From JADLAT01 sp964348795 (GTDB lineage Bacteria > Pseudomonadota > Alphaproteobacteria > Micavibrionales > Micavibrionaceae): a DNA stretch of 64,000 nucleotides. The DNA lies in contig CAYGDY010000002.1 of the NCBI GenBank assembly GCA_964348795.1, positions 62,001 to 126,000 on the forward strand. Direction: 5' to 3'. This document shows positions 60,968 to 64,000 of this stretch, one piece after another. The notes below the pieces were generated by a model. It did not search any database. It was not told the origin of the DNA and was given only the letters and a program-made list of their open reading frames with translations. A program made the translations under genes and the position numbers. The number at the start of each line of letters is the position of its first letter. The stretch's first letter is position 1.

Positions 60968-61543
60968 TTATCGTGTCATTCTGGTATCTTCGCGCCCTAT
61001 TTTTTTCTGGAGCTGGAGCAAGCCATAGACCAGAGCCTCAGCCGTGGGCGGACAGCCCGGGACATAAATATCCACAGGCACAATCCGGTCACAGCCGCGC
61101 ACCACGGAATAGGAATAATGATAATATCCGCCCCCATTAGCGCAGGATCCCATCGAGATCACCCAGCGCGGCTCCGGCATCTGGTCATACACGCGGCGCA
61201 GAGCCGGTGCCATTTTATTGGTGAGCGTCCCCGCCACGATCATCACGTCGGACTGGCGGGGCGAAGGGCGCGGGATCATCCCGAAACGGTCAAGGTCATA
61301 ACGGCTCATATACGCATGGATCATCTCCACCGCACAACAAGCCAGCCCGAACGTCATCGGCCACATGGAGCCCGTGCGCGCCCAGTCAAACAGCTTATCC
61401 GTCTGGGTGAGCAAAAACCCCTTTTCCTCCAGCGTCTTGGCGATGGCGGCGGGCACCACATCCTGCGTTTCCGGACGCAGAAACGGAACCGTGGTTTTCA
61501 GGTCATACGCGGGGGCGGTAACAATGTGTTTATCGTGGCTCAT
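60968..61543 (-). CDS. nuoB: NADH-quinone oxidoreductase subunit B
   Basis: NuoB binds cluster N2, the last electron donor to quinone. The 191-residue protein has the tandem cysteines in FGLACCAVEMIH, a third in SMGSCANGGGYYHYSYS and the fourth in DIYVPGCPPTAEAL. The start of the conserved part is near residue 40 (LFDWARTGSMWPMTFG). It follows nuoA by nine bases. Confidence 0.97.
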   Translation of the reverse strand: MSHDKHIVTAPAYDLKTTVPFLRPETQDVVPAAIAKTLEEKGFLLTQTDKLFDWARTGSMWPMTFGLACCAVEMIHAYMSRYDLDRFGMIPRPSPRQSDVMIVAGTLTNKMAPALRRVYDQMPEPRWVISMGSCANGGGYYHYSYSVVRGCDRIVPVDIYVPGCPPTAEALVYGLLQLQKKIGREDTRMTR

Positions 61544-61552
61544 GTCAGCCTT

Positions 61553-61924
61553 CTACTCCCACTCAAGGGCTCCCTTTTTCCATTCATAGATAAAGCCTAC
61601 GGTCAGCACGCCTAAAAACACCATCATCGACCAGAACCCAAACAGCCCGATTTTCCCCAAGGACACCGCCCACGGAAACAAAAACGCGATTTCCAGATCA
61701 AAGATAATAAACAACAGCGTGACCAGATAAAACCGCACATCGAATTTATGCCGCGCATCGTCAAACGCATCGAAGCCGCATTCATAGGCCGAGAGCTTTT
61801 CGGCATCGGGGCGTTGCTGGCCCATCAGATACGAGCCCAACACCATCACCACAGACATCCCGCACGCCACCGCCATAAACAGGAGGATTGGCAGATACTG
61901 GAGCAAAAAATCGGAAGAGGCCAT
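61553..61924 (-). CDS. nuoA: NADH-quinone oxidoreductase subunit A
   Basis: NuoA is a small membrane subunit with three transmembrane helices. The 123-residue protein contains AYECGFDAFDDARHKFDVRFYL, the family signature in the loop that carries the conserved Cys, and LLFIIFDLEIAFLFPWA. It is first of the nuo genes; 92 bp separate it from msrB, a space with no obvious promoter. Confidence 0.97.
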   Translation of the reverse strand: MASSDFLLQYLPILLFMAVACGMSVVMVLGSYLMGQQRPDAEKLSAYECGFDAFDDARHKFDVRFYLVTLLFIIFDLEIAFLFPWAVSLGKIGLFGFWSMMVFLGVLTVGFIYEWKKGALEWE

Positions 61925-62016
61925 TTGAATGTCAAAATCCTAGAGTTCAGGGATTCTTTTTAACACTCCCGCTTTGAAAAGAAAACCGGAAATCTTCCCT
62001 GCGCACGAAAAACATT

Positions 62017-62562
62017 CTATTTTTTTGCAGAGGTTGAAAAGAGGAAGAGATATTCCCCGTAGCCTTCCAGCGCCATGCTCTCCACAGGCACAAATCGCAA
62101 GGCGGCGGAATTGATGCAATAGCGCTTCCCGCCTTGATCCGCGGGCCCGTCATCAAATACGTGCCCCAAATGCGCATCCGAAGCGCTGGAACGCACCTCT
62201 GTACGAGGCACCCCCATTTTGAAATCATCCTTATTCTGGATCATATGATCCTTGATGGGACGGGTAAAGCTCGGCCAGCCGGTGCCGCTATCGTACTTGT
62301 CTGTAGAGGAAAACAGCGGCTCTCCCGAAATCACATCCACATAGATACCAGGGTCCTTTTTGTTCCAGTACGCGCCGGTAAAGGGTGCTTCCGTCCCGTC
62401 ATGGAGCGTCACGCGTTTTTGCTCCTCCGTCAGATGCGAAGTGTCCATAGCTTTGGTTTTCGTCATGTTATGTTCCTCTCCCGCGCAAGCCTGCCCATTC
62501 AGGGGCAGAAGAAAAAATCCCCCTGTGAATATTGCAAGATACAGCGCCCATTGTTTCAACAT
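62017..62562 (-). CDS. msrB: Exported peptide methionine-(R)-S-oxide reductase MsrB
   Basis: MsrB repairs oxidised methionine in proteins. The 181-residue precursor has a signal peptide (about residues 1-26, core LYLAIFTGGFFLLPLNGQACA), so the enzyme is probably periplasmic or lipidated. The family blocks are GTEAPFTGAYWNKKDPGIYV, YDSGTGWPSFTRPI, AHLGHVFDDGPADQGGKRYCINSAALRF, where Cys in RYCIN is the catalytic residue. The CGWPSF cysteine is Thr here, and both zinc-binding CxxC pairs are absent. It is 14 bp downstream of a small unknown gene on the same strand. Confidence 0.9.
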   Translation of the reverse strand: MLKQWALYLAIFTGGFFLLPLNGQACAGEEHNMTKTKAMDTSHLTEEQKRVTLHDGTEAPFTGAYWNKKDPGIYVDVISGEPLFSSTDKYDSGTGWPSFTRPIKDHMIQNKDDFKMGVPRTEVRSSASDAHLGHVFDDGPADQGGKRYCINSAALRFVPVESMALEGYGEYLFLFSTSAKK

Positions 62563-62576
62563 CTTCCAAGGTCCCT

Positions 62577-63005
62577 CTATTTTTTGGTATGCTTTGATTT
62601 GGCGGCCATGGCCTTGAGCGCGTCTACATGCGCCTGCGAAGCCGGAGCCCGCTTACGCGGCACGCCGGAGTCCTCCAGCCCAAACACGGTGGCATCAGCC
62701 GCAGCCACGGCCTTCAAAAGCTCCATCCCGAAGCTGTCTTTCTTACCTGTTTTGGGCTTATCGGAAGTATCGGACACCGTTTTTTTGGAAAGCTTTACAC
62801 CGAACCGCGCCGTATCGGCGCGCCCAGAGGCCACACGCTCCACCTGATACGCCACAATGCCCGATAAATGCGGCTTAGCGAGTGCGTACAGGAGGATTTC
62901 ATCCTCCGCCGCCCACGCGATGATTTTCTGGCGGGCCTTACCCTCGTTCCCTTTCGAGAGATCCAAGGCTTTTTTGATCTTGTTTTCGGCGTATTCCAGC
63001 GACAT
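62577..63005 (-). CDS. Small basic protein of unknown function
   Basis: A 142-residue soluble protein with a conserved-looking helical N-terminus (EYAENKIKKALDLSKGNEGKA followed by AAEDEILLYALAKPHLSGIV) and a Lys/Ala/Ser-rich tail. Similar proteins occur in alphaproteobacteria without a known role; I cannot name a family. It is 14 bp upstream of msrB and in the same direction. Confidence 0.6.
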   Translation of the reverse strand: MSLEYAENKIKKALDLSKGNEGKARQKIIAWAAEDEILLYALAKPHLSGIVAYQVERVASGRADTARFGVKLSKKTVSDTSDKPKTGKKDSFGMELLKAVAAADATVFGLEDSGVPRKRAPASQAHVDALKAMAAKSKHTKK

Positions 63006-63135
63006 GGCTTTTCTCCCTGTTTAACGCGCCCTTGTGCGTCCTCCAGCATGCCATAATTTACAGGACAGGGAAAGTTTTGAATTTCTACGAAAATACACAC
63101 TGGTCACAAAAGATTTTTTACAATTAAAATCAACA

Positions 63136-63181
63136 GAATAAGAAAAAACATTTCTTATTCCCTCAGGTCGCATGGTATAAT
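63136..63181 (+). promoter_or_regulatory. Extended -10 promoter with overlapping inverted repeat
   Basis: An inverted repeat with ten-base arms, GAATAAGAAA at 63136-63145 and TTTCTTATTC at 63151-63160, is followed by the extended -10 element TGGTATAAT at 63173-63181. The -35 position (about 63152-63158) falls into the right arm, so a protein bound there would control the start. A run of TA dinucleotides follows at 63184-63194. The gene at 63218 is the likely target. Confidence 0.5.
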
Positions 63182-63217
63182 TCATATATATATATTTAAT
63201 GGAAACTGTCTGTGCCA

Positions 63218-63610
63218 ATGAAGCTCGAAACAAAACTCGGCGATCAATTTAAAGACCCCTCGCAAGCAGACTTCAATCTTGTCCTCTCGCCAGAGGAACT
63301 CATCAAGTTGGATGAAATTCTGAAGGCTGGCATTACAACAGACCCCATTATCAGAAATGTCCCTCAGCAGGACACAGAAGCCCTCTCGCAAAAAATTTCC
63401 CGTATAAGGGCCCTACCCCTTGAGCATGAAATCAATATAACCTTTTCCCGCATAGAGCTTTCACAGATAGATTCCATTGCGGACTCCATTTGCGTGCAGG
63501 GCATGGAAGGCTACGCCCCTCATCTGATGCACTTTTTTCCAGATGAAGAGGCTTTGGATCAATTCACAGATGAAATACAGGACGTATACCAGAAGAGTTG
63601 TTTACCTTAA
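63218..63610 (+). CDS. Small soluble protein of unknown function
   Basis: 130 residues from the ATG at 63218 (a GTG two codons earlier is possible). It is acidic, with LVLSPEELIKLDEILKAGIT and FPDEEALDQFTDEIQDVYQK; no signal peptide or membrane helix is evident. No family is recognised. The next gene begins 20 bp later, and the two could be co-transcribed. Confidence 0.55.
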   Translation: MKLETKLGDQFKDPSQADFNLVLSPEELIKLDEILKAGITTDPIIRNVPQQDTEALSQKISRIRALPLEHEINITFSRIELSQIDSIADSICVQGMEGYAPHLMHFFPDEEALDQFTDEIQDVYQKSCLP

Positions 63611-63630
63611 GGCACAAAGAGGCCCCAAAC

Positions 63631-64000
63631 ATGGCAGAAACAATAGGCGATTTGAAGGACGTTATTGAGCGGATAGTACCCCACGCCGAACAAGAAGATC
63701 ATTACGGTGATTTTCTTGAGCCGAAAAGAGGGCCCACACTCCAAGGCAACAGCCCAAGCGACATCAGGCAACATATCTATAACATTTTAAATGATCCAGA
63801 TACGAAAGGGTTTACAGCCACAAATGATGGCCAAAAAATGTATTTCTATCATGAAAAAACCAATACGGTTCTTATCATTGATCCGAACGCCCCTGGTGGG
63901 GGAAGCGTTTACCGCCCCAAGACCCCCTCTCAAGGACAGAGTCATTTTAACAAACAAGTTGAAAACTGTATGAAGGACAGAGCAGATGGTAACAATACGC
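63631..64000 (+). CDS. Unknown protein, 3' end outside the window
   Basis: The frame opens at ATG 63631 and is uninterrupted to the end of the window, giving 123 residues. It includes DPDTKGFTATNDGQKMYFYH, then TNTVLIIDPNAPGGGSVYRP and SHFNKQVEN. The pattern 'T-N-T-V-L-I-I-D-P' with a following Arg-Pro stretch resembles C-terminal toxin-like or endonuclease-like modules of secreted proteins, but this impression is weak. The partner upstream is the small protein at 63218, which might be an immunity or co-expressed protein; this is speculative. Confidence 0.5.
   Translation, partial: MAETIGDLKDVIERIVPHAEQEDHYGDFLEPKRGPTLQGNSPSDIRQHIYNILNDPDTKGFTATNDGQKMYFYHEKTNTVLIIDPNAPGGGSVYRPKTPSQGQSHFNKQVENCMKDRADGNNT

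Overview
The window looks like one continuous chromosomal stretch of a Gram-negative, aerobic to microaerobic alphaproteobacterium. The indicators are a DUF3126 protein, a fixNOQP/fixGHI-type cbb3 oxidase locus with FNR/FixK-type sites, Kdo transferase, LpxK and LpxL, ornithine-lipid genes, a type II glutamine synthetase and many dispersed palindromic repeats, some lying inside genes. A Micavibrio-like or other deep alphaproteobacterial lineage is possible, but the sequence alone does not settle this. There are no rRNA genes or transposases; one tRNA-Arg(ACG) is present. Most genes are densely packed, with ATGA-type overlaps.

Layout. 1-989: partial membrane-anchored AraC-type regulator. 1049-16286 (minus): a type IV pilus machine of MSHA type (pilB, pilC, fused PilM/PilN-like, PilO/MshJ-like, MshK-like, TPR protein, pilD, pilT, pilU, secretin), with an ABC ATPase and an ABC-2-type permease interleaved; no pilin gene is in view. 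16513-17625: glnII-type glutamine synthetase with its terminator. 17816-20370 (plus): ccoS, a PfkB-type kinase behind a row of palindromes, and an FNR-type regulator. 20314-28457 (minus): the cbb3 operon (SafE-like, ccoN, O, Q, P, G, H, I) behind an FNR box. 28538-33490: rsuA, intergenic repeats, tRNA-Arg and proteins of unknown function. 33578-35203: olsB-olsA. 35240-39196: small proteins, an HAD hydrolase and two tandem secreted cysteine-rich paralogues. 39379-43913: waaA-lpxK-lpxL-gor. 44076-51081: YbjQ-like protein, class I PDE-like protein, class II DAHP synthase, nadE and gltX. 51155-52715: small unknowns and a TrmJ-like methyltransferase. 52730-54921: a type II restriction-modification pair. 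54944-61924 (minus): nuoABCDEF interrupted by several unrelated small genes and repeats. 62017-64000: msrB and unknowns.

How the genes work together. The pilus cluster supplies most of an extension/retraction machine, and the interleaved ABC genes recall the Myxococcus pilGHI arrangement. The FNR-type gene and the cbb3 operon both carry TTGAC-N4-(G/A)TCAA sites, so oxygen sensing probably controls the high-affinity oxidase. Complex I subunits NuoA-F would feed electrons into the respiratory chain; nuoG-N must lie elsewhere if the complex is complete, because the operon stops at nuoF where the restriction-modification pair sits. The waaA-lpxK-lpxL and olsBA blocks build outer-membrane lipids.

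The most unusual points are two palindromic repeat elements translated in frame inside nadE, the heavily interrupted nuo operon with a 5-bp repeat frameshift in one of its small passengers, the ABC genes inside the pilus cluster, the tandem Cys-rich secreted paralogues, and a PilC gene whose conserved N-terminus has no ordinary start codon. Function names come from motif recognition by eye; no database search was possible.
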